DNA of 64,000 bases. It comes from Algoriphagus ornithinivorans (GTDB taxonomy: Bacteria > Bacteroidota > Bacteroidia > Cytophagales > Cyclobacteriaceae). The translations under genes were made by a program, and so were the position numbers. Where the stretch lies: NCBI RefSeq assembly GCF_900115305.1, contig NZ_FOVW01000013.1:1-64000 (forward strand), in the 5' to 3' direction. Below are positions 9,085-19,337 of this stretch, piece after piece. Below the pieces are notes generated by a model that ran no database searches, was not told the origin of the DNA, and saw only the letters and a list, made by a program, of their open reading frames with translations. Numbering within the stretch: position 1 is the stretch's first letter; each line of letters opens with the position of its first letter.

Positions 9085-10190
9085 TTTTTAATAATTTCCA
9101 TATACTTTTTTGCTCGCATTTTATAATCATCAAAATACGATAAACGTTTTAAACCAAAATCAACAAGCTTAAATTTGAGGTTAACATCATTAACTAAAAG
9201 CAAAATTTTATTAGAAATATCAATGGGATCTAAAGGTTTAAAATAACAAGCAGAATTATTACACAAACTTCGAGCAAAATCGAGATCTGAGGTAAGAATT
9301 GGCTTTTCCATTCTCATTGCTTCAGGATAAGTTGCAGTGAAGCATTCAAGTAAAGAAGGGAGAAAAACAGCATCTACTTTAGAATATAAATACGGAACTT
9401 GAAGAATATTTACGTTACCCAAAAAAACAATATGTTCCTCAACCTCTTTAAAGTAATCAATAGGGAATTGATCTTTTTCAACCGTAAGAATAAAACGAAA
9501 TTTAAAATTTTTATGGTTACTAATAAAAAACTTCGCAACATGAAGAATAATTTTTAGGTTTTTATGAGGATAATTAGCTGAAACAGTCAACAATGTAAAG
9601 CCATCAAAATTGGGGAGATTTAAGCTTCTATCCCATTTTTCAGGGAAATCAAATATTTGATTATAAAAATTTGTAACAGTATAAATATTTTTTTTTGGAA
9701 AAAGAACCTTTAATTTTTTTGTCACATCTTCGTTTTCAGTTATTAAAATATCAGAATTATTTTTGAAATCTCGTAAATGAAAAAATCGCTTGATTGAAAG
9801 TAAGATCCTTTCTTTAAATGAAATTATTTTAAAATATGGAGAATCAGAATATACATAATGAGGCTTAGCGTAACCTACAATATGCCTTACCTTAGGATGC
9901 CAGTAAGTAGGACCAAATATTGAAAAAACAACATCAACATTATAATTGCAAATTAAGTTATCCAAAAAAAAATCGATGCCTGTAATAACATTTAATTTGT
10001 AAGGTATATTATAATAATAAAATTTAAAATTTTCATCATATTCACCTAAATCAATTTGGCATTTTAAAAAATCAGACAAAACAATAAAAAACTTATAACC
10101 TTTTTCATTTTTTATTAAATCTAAAAATGAATGAGCCACCTGAATTCCTCCCCCAATCTTTAAATTGGAGCAATTAATTAAAATATTCAT
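9081..10190 (-). CDS. GT4-type glycosyltransferase
   Basis: A 369-residue glycosyltransferase with a glycine-rich N-terminal LKIGGGIQVAHSFLDL and a C-terminal donor-binding half containing LLTVSANYPHKNL, VDAVFLPSLLECFTATYPEA and MEKPILTSDLDFAR, the usual GT4 layout. It is noticeably AT-rich (many Lys, Asn, Ile and Phe codons ending in A or T) compared with the dehydrogenase downstream, so it marks the left edge of the AT-rich cassette (9.1-15.5 kb). It overlaps the acetyltransferase gene upstream by 4 bases. Donor sugar unknown. Confidence 0.8.
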   Translation of the reverse strand: MNILINCSNLKIGGGIQVAHSFLDLIKNEKGYKFFIVLSDFLKCQIDLGEYDENFKFYYYNIPYKLNVITGIDFFLDNLICNYNVDVVFSIFGPTYWHPKVRHIVGYAKPHYVYSDSPYFKIISFKERILLSIKRFFHLRDFKNNSDILITENEDVTKKLKVLFPKKNIYTVTNFYNQIFDFPEKWDRSLNLPNFDGFTLLTVSANYPHKNLKIILHVAKFFISNHKNFKFRFILTVEKDQFPIDYFKEVEEHIVFLGNVNILQVPYLYSKVDAVFLPSLLECFTATYPEAMRMEKPILTSDLDFARSLCNNSACYFKPLDPIDISNKILLLVNDVNLKFKLVDFGLKRLSYFDDYKMRAKKYMEIIKK

Positions 10191-10726
10191 TTATCAATTC
10201 TTATAAAATCAGACTCTAGTAAAGGAAGCCATTTTTCATATTGTGAATCTAAAGATTTTACTTTTATTGCAGGATTACCAGAATAAATAAAACCATCTTC
10301 AAGATAACCCCTCACAATACTACCAGCGCCAATAATTATATTATTTCCTATAATTGAATTAGGCATAATAATTGATTTTTTACCAATAAAAACATTATTA
10401 CCAACACAAATACCACGGTTAATCGCCAAATCATTAACTACATTATACTTTTTATAGATAAGAACTGTTGTGATACTATAGTCATGAGTCAAAAAGTGAC
10501 AATCATCTGATATAACAACACGATCACCAAACTCAATTAAATTAAAATCATCAAAAATAACATTATATCCTATATACCTTGGTTTTCCCTTGAATTTAAT
10601 CCCACCAAATTTAAGAAGTTTGATATAAAAAAACATGAAAAGCCTGTGATTAAGTATACTAATAGGTCTTAATAAGAACTTAAAAATATAAAACAATGAT
10701 CGTCCTGCTAACCGTTTAATCTTCAT
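10187..10726 (-). CDS. Left-handed beta-helix acyltransferase (WcaF/NodL-like)
   Basis: A 179-residue hexapeptide-repeat transferase. Residues ~50-155 carry successive [LIV]-G-x-x-x-x turns: IEFGDRVVISDDCHF, ICVGNNVFIGKKSIIMPNSI and IIIGAGSIVRG, followed by the closing YSGNPA typical of sugar O-acetyltransferases. HDYS supplies the likely catalytic His. It should transfer an acetyl group from acetyl-CoA to a sugar of the repeat unit. It overlaps its upstream neighbour by 11 bases and its downstream one by 4. Acyl group and target sugar are inferred, not shown. Confidence 0.82.
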   Translation of the reverse strand: MKIKRLAGRSLFYIFKFLLRPISILNHRLFMFFYIKLLKFGGIKFKGKPRYIGYNVIFDDFNLIEFGDRVVISDDCHFLTHDYSITTVLIYKKYNVVNDLAINRGICVGNNVFIGKKSIIMPNSIIGNNIIIGAGSIVRGYLEDGFIYSGNPAIKVKSLDSQYEKWLPLLESDFIRIDK

Positions 10727-11921
10727 ATAATGAAAGATAATTAAAAATTATTGAATTTCTAAATTTTTCCCAGCTAAATTCATTAGCTCTAATAGAAGCT
10801 AGATGTCCCATTTCATTTAAATCATTAATTCTGGATATTTTAGAATCAATTAATGTTGCTAATTCGTGTGGATCTTTTGGCTTTACAATAAAACCATTCA
10901 GTTCATCAGTAATCACGTCTGGTCCACATGTATTGGATGTTGTGATGGGAACCAGACCCATTGACATAGCCTCCAATATAACGTGTCCAAACCCTTCAAC
11001 TAAAGAAGGCATAACAAACAAATTAACTTCTTTAACAATCTCCAATAATTCAAAATTTGAAACATTGTGCCTAATGTCCAAATCTAAATGAGAAAAATGA
11101 TTTAATATTCCAATATCTATATTTCCTCTACCACATATTATAACTTTTAAATTAGAGGATTTAAGTAGTTCAACAGAATATAGCAAATCCGCTAATCCTT
11201 TTCTTTGAACCATTTGGCCCATAAATAGAATTGTAAATTTTCCTTTTGTATTATGTTTTTTAACATACGGAAACATCGAATGATTTACACCGTATGGAAC
11301 TACAAATATTTTATTTGAATTTATACCATTTTCCATGAGCGTATTTTTGGTAAATGAACTAGCTACAAAAACATAATCAGCAATAACAGATTCATTCTTT
11401 AATTTATACAGGTCCATTTCACTTAAATGAAATTCAAGTTCACTATTTATTGACTGTAAACAAAAAGGATATCTTTCTACCTCATTACCTAAAATATTTC
11501 TAATACTAGATGGATGAGGATGCAATTGAAATAAAATTTTAGACCCATCAAATCCAAATCTACTAGCATTAAAAAAAGCTTCATATGCATAATAACTATA
11601 CAAAAATAAATTTGAATTAGAATTAATAGCTATATTTAGAGCCTTATTTGATAAGATACTATCTACTAGCCTTGAATGGTTAGAACCTTTAAAAATTTTT
11701 TTTCTAATAAGATCCAAACCTAATACCCAATTACTATTAACTCTAGCTAAACTTAATTCAGATTTGGAACGGATCGTATTAACAAGTCCAAAAAAGGCTC
11801 TAGGCTTCTTAAAATATAAGTCGGTAACCAATTTTTCCAGTAAATAAACTTCATTAAAGGCTAAAGAAAGCTGATAATCATCTCTAGCACCAGTATGCGC
11901 TGTAACAACTTTTTTTACCAT
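10716..11921 (-). CDS. GT4-type glycosyltransferase
   Basis: A 401-residue GT-B glycosyltransferase. The C-terminal half holds TILFMGQMVQRKGLADLL, VIICGRGN, NLFVMPSLVEGFGHVILEAM and MGLVPITTSNTCGPDVI, with the GT4 E-x7-E pair in EGFGHVILEA. The N-terminal acceptor half is less conserved. Very AT-rich. It overlaps the polymerase gene upstream by 7 bases and the acetyltransferase gene downstream by 11. Probably a repeat-unit transferase; donor unknown. Confidence 0.83.
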   Translation of the reverse strand: MVKKVVTAHTGARDDYQLSLAFNEVYLLEKLVTDLYFKKPRAFFGLVNTIRSKSELSLARVNSNWVLGLDLIRKKIFKGSNHSRLVDSILSNKALNIAINSNSNLFLYSYYAYEAFFNASRFGFDGSKILFQLHPHPSSIRNILGNEVERYPFCLQSINSELEFHLSEMDLYKLKNESVIADYVFVASSFTKNTLMENGINSNKIFVVPYGVNHSMFPYVKKHNTKGKFTILFMGQMVQRKGLADLLYSVELLKSSNLKVIICGRGNIDIGILNHFSHLDLDIRHNVSNFELLEIVKEVNLFVMPSLVEGFGHVILEAMSMGLVPITTSNTCGPDVITDELNGFIVKPKDPHELATLIDSKISRINDLNEMGHLASIRANEFSWEKFRNSIIFNYLSLYED

Positions 11922-13216
11922 AAAATATTTAACTTTTTATTGAATAAAAACAAAGGCAAAATCATAAATAATAGAGTATCCATATATTGAGGGAAATAAC
12001 CTCGAGAAACAAATTGAAATAAACTGACTCCAAAAATAATTTGAAGAATAACACCAGAACTTGAATAATCTGTTTTCATTTTAAAAAATTTTATCACGAA
12101 GCCAAGTAAAAACGATAAAAAACAAACCCCAATAATACCAAAAGCAATGTAAAAGTATGCAAATAACGTAGGGGTTTCACCTAAAGAACCAAAATGATTC
12201 GGTAAGGCATAAGCTCTATCTATTACGATAAATGCCGGAGGTGGATACAATAAGTCTTTCAAATCTCCAAATATAGATCTAGGTAAAAATCTAATAAAGG
12301 TATATAAGAAGGTTAGACCATAATCATAAGAAATTTCAGAATTAACATTTTTATCTATATACTTAAATACAGCTAAATCAGGAAGACTACTTCTAGTTTG
12401 TTCAAAAATTAAATCAACATTTGACTTTCTAAAATTTTCTATAGGATTATCAAAATTACCTTTAGCAAATTCATACCTATTAGAGGTAATAAAAAGAATA
12501 AATAAAAAGAAAAATGAAAAATTAATTATACTTCTAAAAGAAATCATTTTTCCTTCAAGCAAATACACGAACAAAAAACCTAATAAAGATAAAATAATAC
12601 GATACCTAAATCCCATTAAAATAAAGAGAATAAAACTCAAAATAATCATTAAATAAAACTTTTTACTACTAATTTTATATGCATATGCAATAATAAGAAG
12701 AGATATTAATGAATCTGCAAAATTTCTTAAATAATTAGAAAAGGTTTCTTGACCAATAATTGTATTATCACTTCCATTAATTAAAGTCGATAAAGGATTA
12801 ATTCCTGAAACTAAGAAATTAAAAATTATTAAAAAGTAAAATATATAAAAAAATAAAACTACTTTTCCTTCTGATATAGTTTTATTTGAAAAAATATATT
12901 TTAACTTAGGAATTCTAACTAAATAACCAAACAATAGAAAGAGCGTCCCAAGGCCGTATACCAAGAAACCATATAAATAATAGTCAGAAATATCAGGCCC
13001 AAAACCAACAAGAAATTCATTATTATCCCAAATGTGGGTTCTTCCAGAAAAAAAGAAATACAATGGTACAATAAAAGTAAAATGAAATAAAAAAACAATA
13101 AATATAAATATTATTAAGTTTGATTTCCATCCTCCAGTTTTTTGAATATATTGATAAAACAAAAAATAAACTGAAAAGTTAAAAGAAATAACAAGAATAA
13201 AATAAAAAAAATTCAT
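11915..13216 (-). CDS. wzy: Wzy-like O-antigen/EPS polymerase
   Basis: A 433-residue integral membrane protein with about eleven to twelve hydrophobic segments and a large hydrophilic loop near residues 245-310 (SNRYEFAKGNFDNPIENFRK to DLKDLLYPPPAF). That topology and its place among glycosyltransferases and a flippase fit a Wzy polymerase, which joins lipid-linked repeat units on the periplasmic side. Wzy sequences are poorly conserved, so the call rests mainly on topology and context. It is the only polymerase candidate in the locus. Its ends overlap both neighbours (4 and 7 bases). Very AT-rich, as is common for wzy genes. Confidence 0.75.
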   Translation of the reverse strand: MNFFYFILVISFNFSVYFLFYQYIQKTGGWKSNLIIFIFIVFLFHFTFIVPLYFFFSGRTHIWDNNEFLVGFGPDISDYYLYGFLVYGLGTLFLLFGYLVRIPKLKYIFSNKTISEGKVVLFFYIFYFLIIFNFLVSGINPLSTLINGSDNTIIGQETFSNYLRNFADSLISLLIIAYAYKISSKKFYLMIILSFILFILMGFRYRIILSLLGFLFVYLLEGKMISFRSIINFSFFFLFILFITSNRYEFAKGNFDNPIENFRKSNVDLIFEQTRSSLPDLAVFKYIDKNVNSEISYDYGLTFLYTFIRFLPRSIFGDLKDLLYPPPAFIVIDRAYALPNHFGSLGETPTLFAYFYIAFGIIGVCFLSFLLGFVIKFFKMKTDYSSSGVILQIIFGVSLFQFVSRGYFPQYMDTLLFMILPLFLFNKKLNILW

Positions 13217-14013
13217 TTCTTTAACCTTTTTTTCACTGTATAAATAAATCCACCATAACGAAATTTCATGATTATAACATAAATAAATGAACTAAACCGA
13301 TTTATTTTAAAATTGATTGAAGAAAAACTAACTCCAAATTTTTCACGTATTTGTTTAGCTTCAATTAAACTAACATCTTTAATCTTAGATGTTTTACTAT
13401 CTTTTTGAATCCTAAATGCTCCCAAAAAAGAATTAATAAAAAGAAACTTTTTATTTTTTGAAGCTAATTGAAAGTATAAATTAGCATCCATTGCATATCT
13501 AAATGATTCATCAATTATTAAATCATCCTTTATTTTGACGTTAAAGAACAATCCCTGATTTGCGATATTAATATCATAATACTTCCAAACATTAAAGTAA
13601 AAGGGAGCGAAATAACATTTATTAATGATTTGGTCATCTTCATCAATATGATAAATATTACCATAATAAACATCATAACTTGAATCTCTCAACCACTCTT
13701 CAGCTATTAATTCAAAAGATCCAGGTAAATAAATATCATCAGAATTTTGCCATCCAATAAGATCACCGGAGGCTATTCTAAATCCTTTATTAAGTGCATT
13801 CCCTTGACCTCTATCTTTTTCACTTACCCAATAATAAATTTGTTTCTCATATTTTCTTATTATTTCCAAACTACCGTCCTCTGATCCACCGTCAATTATT
13901 ATTAACTCCAAATCTGAATAACCTTGAGATAAAATAGAAAGAATAGAACGCTCTAAATATTCTACTTGATTATAACTAGGCATTATTATGGAAATTTTTG
14001 GATTTTTTTTCAT
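13213..14013 (-). CDS. GT2 glycosyltransferase
   Basis: A 266-residue GT-A enzyme. It begins with ISIIMPSYNQVEYLERSI and shows LELIIIDGGSEDGSLEII, with the first acidic residue of the nucleotide-binding site, then GDLIGWQNSDDIYLPGSF, where NSDD is the DxD-like metal site. SEKDRGQGNALNKGF is the usual GT2 loop. It would add one sugar to the growing unit. The first gene of a tightly overlapping run; 262 gene-free AT-rich bases separate it from the broken flippase upstream. Confidence 0.87.
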   Translation of the reverse strand: MKKNPKISIIMPSYNQVEYLERSILSILSQGYSDLELIIIDGGSEDGSLEIIRKYEKQIYYWVSEKDRGQGNALNKGFRIASGDLIGWQNSDDIYLPGSFELIAEEWLRDSSYDVYYGNIYHIDEDDQIINKCYFAPFYFNVWKYYDINIANQGLFFNVKIKDDLIIDESFRYAMDANLYFQLASKNKKFLFINSFLGAFRIQKDSKTSKIKDVSLIEAKQIREKFGVSFSSINFKINRFSSFIYVIIMKFRYGGFIYTVKKRLKK

Positions 14014-14275
14014 TTTAATATTATATAATTATTATAAAATAGACTATTTTAATTAGCTTTAAATTTAGACAATTTGAAACAAATAAAATTATCTATGTAT
14101 TAAATATAATCTATTACAATAAAGTTTTAATTTTTTATTATCATAAATATGAATAATAATATTTGCCATATCTTAAAAAGATTAAAATAATACATCTATT
14201 CATTTGACATGCCAATCAAGAAAACTCCACAATTAAATAGCAAAAGATATTAATTAATATCTTTAATTCTGTTTT

Positions 14276-15545
14276 TTAAGTATGAAAATGCTTGCAAAGG
14301 GCCAAATACTGCAAAAAAGATAAAGAAATTATAGTAGCTAAGATCACTCCTCCATAACCCCACATTTGAGCAAAATAAATAGATAAAGGTATATTAATGA
14401 GTATTCCTAAAATGGAGGTGAGATTTTTTACATTTGTAATACTTAACCCATTTAATAAAAAAAAAATATTATTCCAAACAAGAATTAAAGCATAAAAAGC
14501 CATAACTATAAGAAAATTATAACTAAAATTAGTCTCTTTTTGTATCCAAAAAGGAATTAACCATTTTGATAAAATTAACAAAATTACAATCATAGCAACC
14601 ACAAATATCATAGCTAATAATTGCTTTTTAAGAGCAGATTTTATCCAAGTAAAATCATTTTTTAATGAAGCCTCAGTATAGGCACTCCAAAATGGAGTTA
14701 TTACAATACCAGCAGCCATCGCTACAACTCCGAAATAACGTAGCACAATATGGTAGGTAGTTACCTCCCTAGGTCCTAGTGTATGTGTGATTATCATACT
14801 ATCAGTTGAGAAAATAATAACTACAGTAATCTGAATAACAAAAAAATGTACCCCAAGAGAAAATAAGCTATTTACCTTATCTTTTCTAAAGAAACTAATA
14901 GTAGGACTTATCCTCTTAAACTGATTGCTAAATAAATTTAGGCTACCTACTGAGAAAACTAGTAAAAGTACACCGGTGCAGATAAAAACCACGATAAATA
15001 GACTATCGGCAACTAAAGCATTTCCAAGCCATAAAAAAAGTAACACCAAGGTATTTGAAATAGTACCTAATAATGCAGACCATGCTGGTTTATGATTTGC
15101 TGTTAGTAAAGTACCTATCAATTTTAAACAAAATTGAAAACTTGTAAGCAATAATGCTATTCCTACAAGGAAAAAAAATCATTGCCAAATTTACTTGGCA
15201 CATTAAAAATGTTTGTGAAATCCAACATCAGCCAAGGAAGCATGATAATTAATATTAGTATTATTGAAATTCCAAACATTAAAAATAAGCAGTACTAACA
15301 TACTTACCTGCTTCCTCAATTTTATTCTTTGCCAAAGCCTCCGTAAATTTATTACGTAAACCATTGCCAATTCCTATGTCAAAAATAGAGATCCATGACA
15401 AAACATTGAATAAAGTAATCCAAATACCATATTGAAATTCATTTAACAACTTTAACGTTAATGGAATTAAAGCTAAACTCACTGCAATACTATAACCCTT
15501 AATGAAGAAGAGTGCTAGAATATTTTTTTTACTTTGACTGATCAT
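14276..15545 (-). pseudogene. wzx: Second Wzx-type flippase, broken by two one-base frameshifts
   Basis: Two reading pieces, 15545-15279 (88 residues) and 15151-14276 (291 residues), align end to end with the intact flippase at 19338-20702 (shared IFDIGIGNGLRNKFTEA-like region; STAYF; TDSMIITHTLGP). The gap is bridged by two missing bases, both in homopolymers: a run of five A on the plus strand at 15281-15285 and a run of eight A at 15171-15178. Adding one base to each restores a ~423-residue frame through LMFGISIILI and FFFLVGIALLL. The clean repair suggests a recent event, a sequencing error or slippage-based switching. The protein would flip lipid-linked repeat units. Confidence 0.85.
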
Positions 15546-16299
15546 TCGTGACCCCCAAGAATCTTAATTTTTATCCAAAACAACACAAATAATTAAAAGT
15601 CAATTTGAAATATTATTATTCACTTCGTATTAAATTAGTTTTTTAAATACTTTAATTTTGAAAAAAGTAATCTATCAGGATATTAATTTAATAAGTAATA
15701 AATTAATATTAATTATCTGATCTAATCCTACCTGGATAACTCACTATAGCCAATAGTAAAGCTCTAGTAAGGATAGATAGAAATTAATTTAAAATCTTTA
15801 TTATCAATTTATAAAAGTTTTAAAATTGTTAAAACTTATTGATCAAGTAAAATTTACTAAGCTATTAATTATTTTTAATGGATTTTGAACTAAGAAAAGA
15901 TAGAGTCTGTCGGATACCGGATAGGGAAATATTATATTGATAGTGATTTTTAGGATTTTTAAACAAACTACTTATACAATAAAATAATATCTCCCCTCCG
16001 CAATATTCTATTCTTCAAATGAAAAGAAATTAATTTTCTTTTTAGAAAAAGCTTAATATCTAACTACATCTTATCTCTTGCCAAATTGTATTTAAATCCC
16101 ACTCTAACTTATATTTGCATTTGATTAAATGTCAGATAAGCAGAATCACATAACGGGTGACTATAATACTTCGTATTCATTGGTTAATATAACTTTAGAC
16201 CTAAATCTTGACGGAGATTTTTTTTTTTCAATTTCCTCGAAGAGAATCTCTATTCCGAAATTCTGACCTCTGATTGTATATAAAAAAACTCTGAAAGGC
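15546..16299. other. Gene-free AT-rich spacer
   Basis: 754 bases between the broken flippase and the gmd-like gene. No convincing reading frame on either strand, no repeat-family copy and no strong hairpin. It contains an eleven-T run near 16218-16228. Its AT content matches the cassette to the left. It probably holds the promoter of the cassette (flippase to wzy), but I could not identify one. Confidence 0.5.
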
Positions 16300-17289
16300 T
16301 TATTCAAATCTGGTTTTTTTCCAATTCATCCAGTCTTTTTCATCTTCAATCAATTTTGAAATTAAGCCCAAAGTATCCATTTCATATTCCCAATCCAGTT
16401 CTTGCTTGGCCTTGGCATTATCTCCATAGATAATAGCCAAGTCGAGGGATCGTAGAAGGTTGGGATCTATCCGAATATGGGTTCTAAGGTCTAAGTCAAG
16501 TTTGAGAAAAACCTGATTCAATAATTCAAGCAAAGAGGTCACTTGTCCCGAGCAAATAACATAATCCGAAGGACTATCCTTTTGCAGCATACGCCACATG
16601 GCCTCCACATATTTGGGAGCATAGCCCCAATCCCTACTTATCGCCAAATTACCAACCGTCAACTCCTCTGCTTCTCCGTTCCTAATCTGAACTGCAGTAT
16701 TGATAATCTTTTTTATGACAAAATTCTCTCCCCGCAGGGCAGATTCATGATTGAACAGGATGCCGCATGCCGTAAATAATCCATAAGCTTCCCGGTAGTT
16801 GACTGCCAACCAATGTGCCGAAGCCTTGGAAATACCATATGGACTCGCCGGGTGAAAAAGCAGGGATTCCTTGATAGGAAGATTCTGCAAGCTCACGTTT
16901 CCAAACATTTCGCTGCTGGAAGCTTGGTAAAAACGGATCTTCTTGTCGAATCTCCTGATCCCTTCCAGCAAGTTCATCACACTTAAAGTGTTGAAGGTGA
17001 AAGTTTCCTGTGGAAATTGAAAGGACTGACCTACCGAACTCTGTGCCGCCAGATTATAGATTTCATCTGGCTTATGGGTTTCCAGGAAGTCAATTACTTC
17101 TTGCAAAACTGCCAGATCGCAAGTATCTAGGATTACCTTCTCTTCTATGCCCAAATAGGTTAGGCGATGAAAAGCTTTTCGGTCAGTTTGTCGGCTCAAT
17201 CCAATGACCTTATAGCCTTTTTGAAGGAGCAATTGAGCCAAATAGGCTCCATCCTGACCCGAAATACCTGTGATTAATGCGGTTTTCAA
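16300..17289 (-). CDS. GDP-mannose 4,6-dehydratase-like SDR enzyme (second, shorter copy)
   Basis: A 329-residue extended short-chain dehydrogenase. TGISGQDGAYLAQLL is the GxxGxxG NAD(P) motif of Gmd proteins, YQASSSEMFG keeps the Ser/Glu pair of the dehydratase site, and YGISKASAHW gives the Tyr-x-x-x-Lys. It also has the NHESALRGENFVIKKI segment. It lacks part of the longer C-terminal region of canonical Gmd. It could be a second dehydratase or have drifted to a related GDP-sugar step such as GDP-rhamnose formation; the retained Glu favours dehydratase. It lies 146 bases downstream of a GT4 gene in the fucose module. Confidence 0.8.
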   Translation of the reverse strand: MKTALITGISGQDGAYLAQLLLQKGYKVIGLSRQTDRKAFHRLTYLGIEEKVILDTCDLAVLQEVIDFLETHKPDEIYNLAAQSSVGQSFQFPQETFTFNTLSVMNLLEGIRRFDKKIRFYQASSSEMFGNVSLQNLPIKESLLFHPASPYGISKASAHWLAVNYREAYGLFTACGILFNHESALRGENFVIKKIINTAVQIRNGEAEELTVGNLAISRDWGYAPKYVEAMWRMLQKDSPSDYVICSGQVTSLLELLNQVFLKLDLDLRTHIRIDPNLLRSLDLAIIYGDNAKAKQELDWEYEMDTLGLISKLIEDEKDWMNWKKTRFE

Positions 17290-17435
17290 TTTTTTTGTAT
17301 GTACTTATTTACCAGTATTAAAAAAACATTTTAAGAATAGGTATTATTTAGCATTTTAACCTCTTTCCTGCTGGTAGAGAGTCTTCCAACTTCCCGCCAT
17401 CAAAACATGAAAACAAGGTTAATGTCACTATTCAG

Positions 17436-18545
17436 TTATCTAAGCCCTATTAAATTCTGATAAACCTTAAGGGTTTCCCTGGCACATTTTTCCCAGGAAA
17501 AATCCTTAATGTTCTCGTATCCGAGTTCAATCAATTCTTTGCACCGCTCAGATGAATAAACCACTCGCTCGATTGCATGTTTCATTTCCTCACATTCATT
17601 TGGGTTAAAATACTCTCCCGCCTGCCTGATGACTTCAGGCATCGAACTCGTATTGGAAGTAACTACCGGACAGCCGGCAGCCATGGCTTCCAATGGTGGC
17701 AAACCAAAACCTTCATATAAAGACGGATAAACAAATGCAGCAGCTTGGGTATAAAGTTGAACAAGATCGCAGTCATCACCGCTGATCTGCCGAACTTGCT
17801 CCTTACTTAAATTATGCTTTTTAAACAATTCCTTTTCCTGTCTATTGAAAACTCCTCCACCAAAAGCAATGATATCGAAATCAGCTTTTAACTTTTCAGA
17901 AGAAGCGTAAGCCTTCATTAAACCCAGAAAGTTTTTATAGCTGGTCCGCATACCTACATACATCAGGTAAGGCTTTCGATTAATTTTATTTTCTCTTTTT
18001 TGAACCTGAAAAGATTCCAAATCAACCCCGAGATGTACCACAGAAATTTTTTCCTCAGGAATCTCAAATAATTTGATCAAGTCACTTTTTGTACTTTCCG
18101 AAATGCTCAGGATATGATCTATCCTTGAGAATGTCGCTTTTTTCAACTGTGTGGTTCTGTCAGGCTTAGAAAGATCTGAACTAAATAACTCATGGATCAT
18201 ATCATACACGCTGCTTACCCTACAGGCACTGAACTTAAACCGGGGCCAATCTGAATAGTAAGTCTCATGGATGATGTCCGGCCTCTCAACACCCATCTGA
18301 ACTTGGCTCAGACCATGATTAAGTAATTGAAAAAATCGACCTGTTTTCTTAGGATACTTGTCCATCCTTCGACCACTAACAATATCCGAAGGTAAACCTT
18401 CGATATAACTGTTTCGATGAAAGCCAGCTAATATTCTGACATCCTGATTTTGCTTCGAAAGTTCTTTTGCAAGAATTGCATAATAGCGCGATATCCCACC
18501 ATGGGATTGATTTGTAAAAATCTGATAATCATAGGATATTTTCAT
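17436..18545 (-). CDS. GT4 glycosyltransferase (mannosyl-/rhamnosyltransferase-like)
   Basis: A 369-residue GT-B enzyme. SHGGISRYYAILAKEL is the N-terminal glycine-rich loop, and the donor half has YLMYVGMRTSYKNFLGLM, AAAFVYPSLYEGFGLPPLEA and AAGCPVVTSNTSSMPEV, a canonical GT4 core with the E-x7-E motif. This type often transfers mannose or 6-deoxy sugars from GDP donors, which would suit the GDP-mannose/fucose genes nearby. The donor is inferred from context. Its ATG lies 17 bases inside the methyltransferase gene upstream, so the two are coupled. Confidence 0.86.
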   Translation of the reverse strand: MKISYDYQIFTNQSHGGISRYYAILAKELSKQNQDVRILAGFHRNSYIEGLPSDIVSGRRMDKYPKKTGRFFQLLNHGLSQVQMGVERPDIIHETYYSDWPRFKFSACRVSSVYDMIHELFSSDLSKPDRTTQLKKATFSRIDHILSISESTKSDLIKLFEIPEEKISVVHLGVDLESFQVQKRENKINRKPYLMYVGMRTSYKNFLGLMKAYASSEKLKADFDIIAFGGGVFNRQEKELFKKHNLSKEQVRQISGDDCDLVQLYTQAAAFVYPSLYEGFGLPPLEAMAAGCPVVTSNTSSMPEVIRQAGEYFNPNECEEMKHAIERVVYSSERCKELIELGYENIKDFSWEKCARETLKVYQNLIGLR

Positions 18546-19314
18546 TGAATAGATTCTTTTTTATAAATTCATGATCAGACCATGTCTTTGATCGAATATT
18601 TTTTGTAAATAAATTATCAAATCCAAACTTATTTAATCTGGAGATGATTAATATAATTTTTGATATCCGCTTTTTTGTAAGAATATGTAATGAACCTATA
18701 TTATAATAATTTAATCCAAATTCATTTGCAATAAATGAAAGTGTCACTTTGGAATACAGTGAAACATGTTGACCATGTTCCAAACCATAATACCACCAGT
18801 TTTTTGGTTGAGGCAATGGATTTGGATGCAATTCGGTTGAAAAAATAATAGTATCTGTAAATTTCAATAGATTTCTTATTTCACACATGGGATCAACAAA
18901 GTGCTCAAAAACTTCGAACAATGTCACTGCCTCAATATTTGATTTTAAATCCCATTCAAATCCTCCAGCAAACAAATTCTGAGTATATTTATCAGTCCAC
19001 TTAAAATTGAATCCCCTATCTCGCATCAAACGAACAAAAACACCATAACCACCTGCATAATCTAAAAACATTCCGTTCTTGTCAAAAAGTAGGCGTAATA
19101 AAATTGTCAATTTTTTAGAATAATTTAAATTCCGCACCATGTATCCTGTATCAGATAAGTTTATTGGATTTGAATAAGCTTCCTCAAGCCAATAGGGTTC
19201 CTCAGTTTGAAGAAAATCGCATTTACTACAGTGAAAGTAATTTATTTCATACTTATTTAATATTTTACTTGAAAAACAAGATTTGTTTTCAGTATTACAT
19301 ATTTTACATTTCAT
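18529..19314 (-). CDS. SAM-dependent methyltransferase with N-terminal zinc-ribbon-like Cys motif
   Basis: A 261-residue class I methyltransferase. The N-terminus MKCKICNTENKSC and HCSKCDFLQ form paired Cys-x-x-Cys motifs, followed by the SAM motif FLDYAGGYGVFVRLM (near 83-97) and the post-I acidic end in KWTDKY. EAVTLFEVFEHFVDP matches the Methyltransf_23 family. It probably methylates a sugar of the repeat unit. Located between the intact flippase (start 24 bases before that gene's stop side) and a GT4 gene. The exact target is unknown. Confidence 0.82.
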   Translation of the reverse strand: MKCKICNTENKSCFSSKILNKYEINYFHCSKCDFLQTEEPYWLEEAYSNPINLSDTGYMVRNLNYSKKLTILLRLLFDKNGMFLDYAGGYGVFVRLMRDRGFNFKWTDKYTQNLFAGGFEWDLKSNIEAVTLFEVFEHFVDPMCEIRNLLKFTDTIIFSTELHPNPLPQPKNWWYYGLEHGQHVSLYSKVTLSFIANEFGLNYYNIGSLHILTKKRISKIILIISRLNKFGFDNLFTKNIRSKTWSDHEFIKKNLFNENIL

Positions 19315-19337
19315 TTTTTCAATCTTTTAGAAATAAT

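Noticed and set aside
14014..14275. A further small gene downstream of the broken flippase.
   Set aside because: Only short AT-rich frames without homology; 262 bases of spacer.
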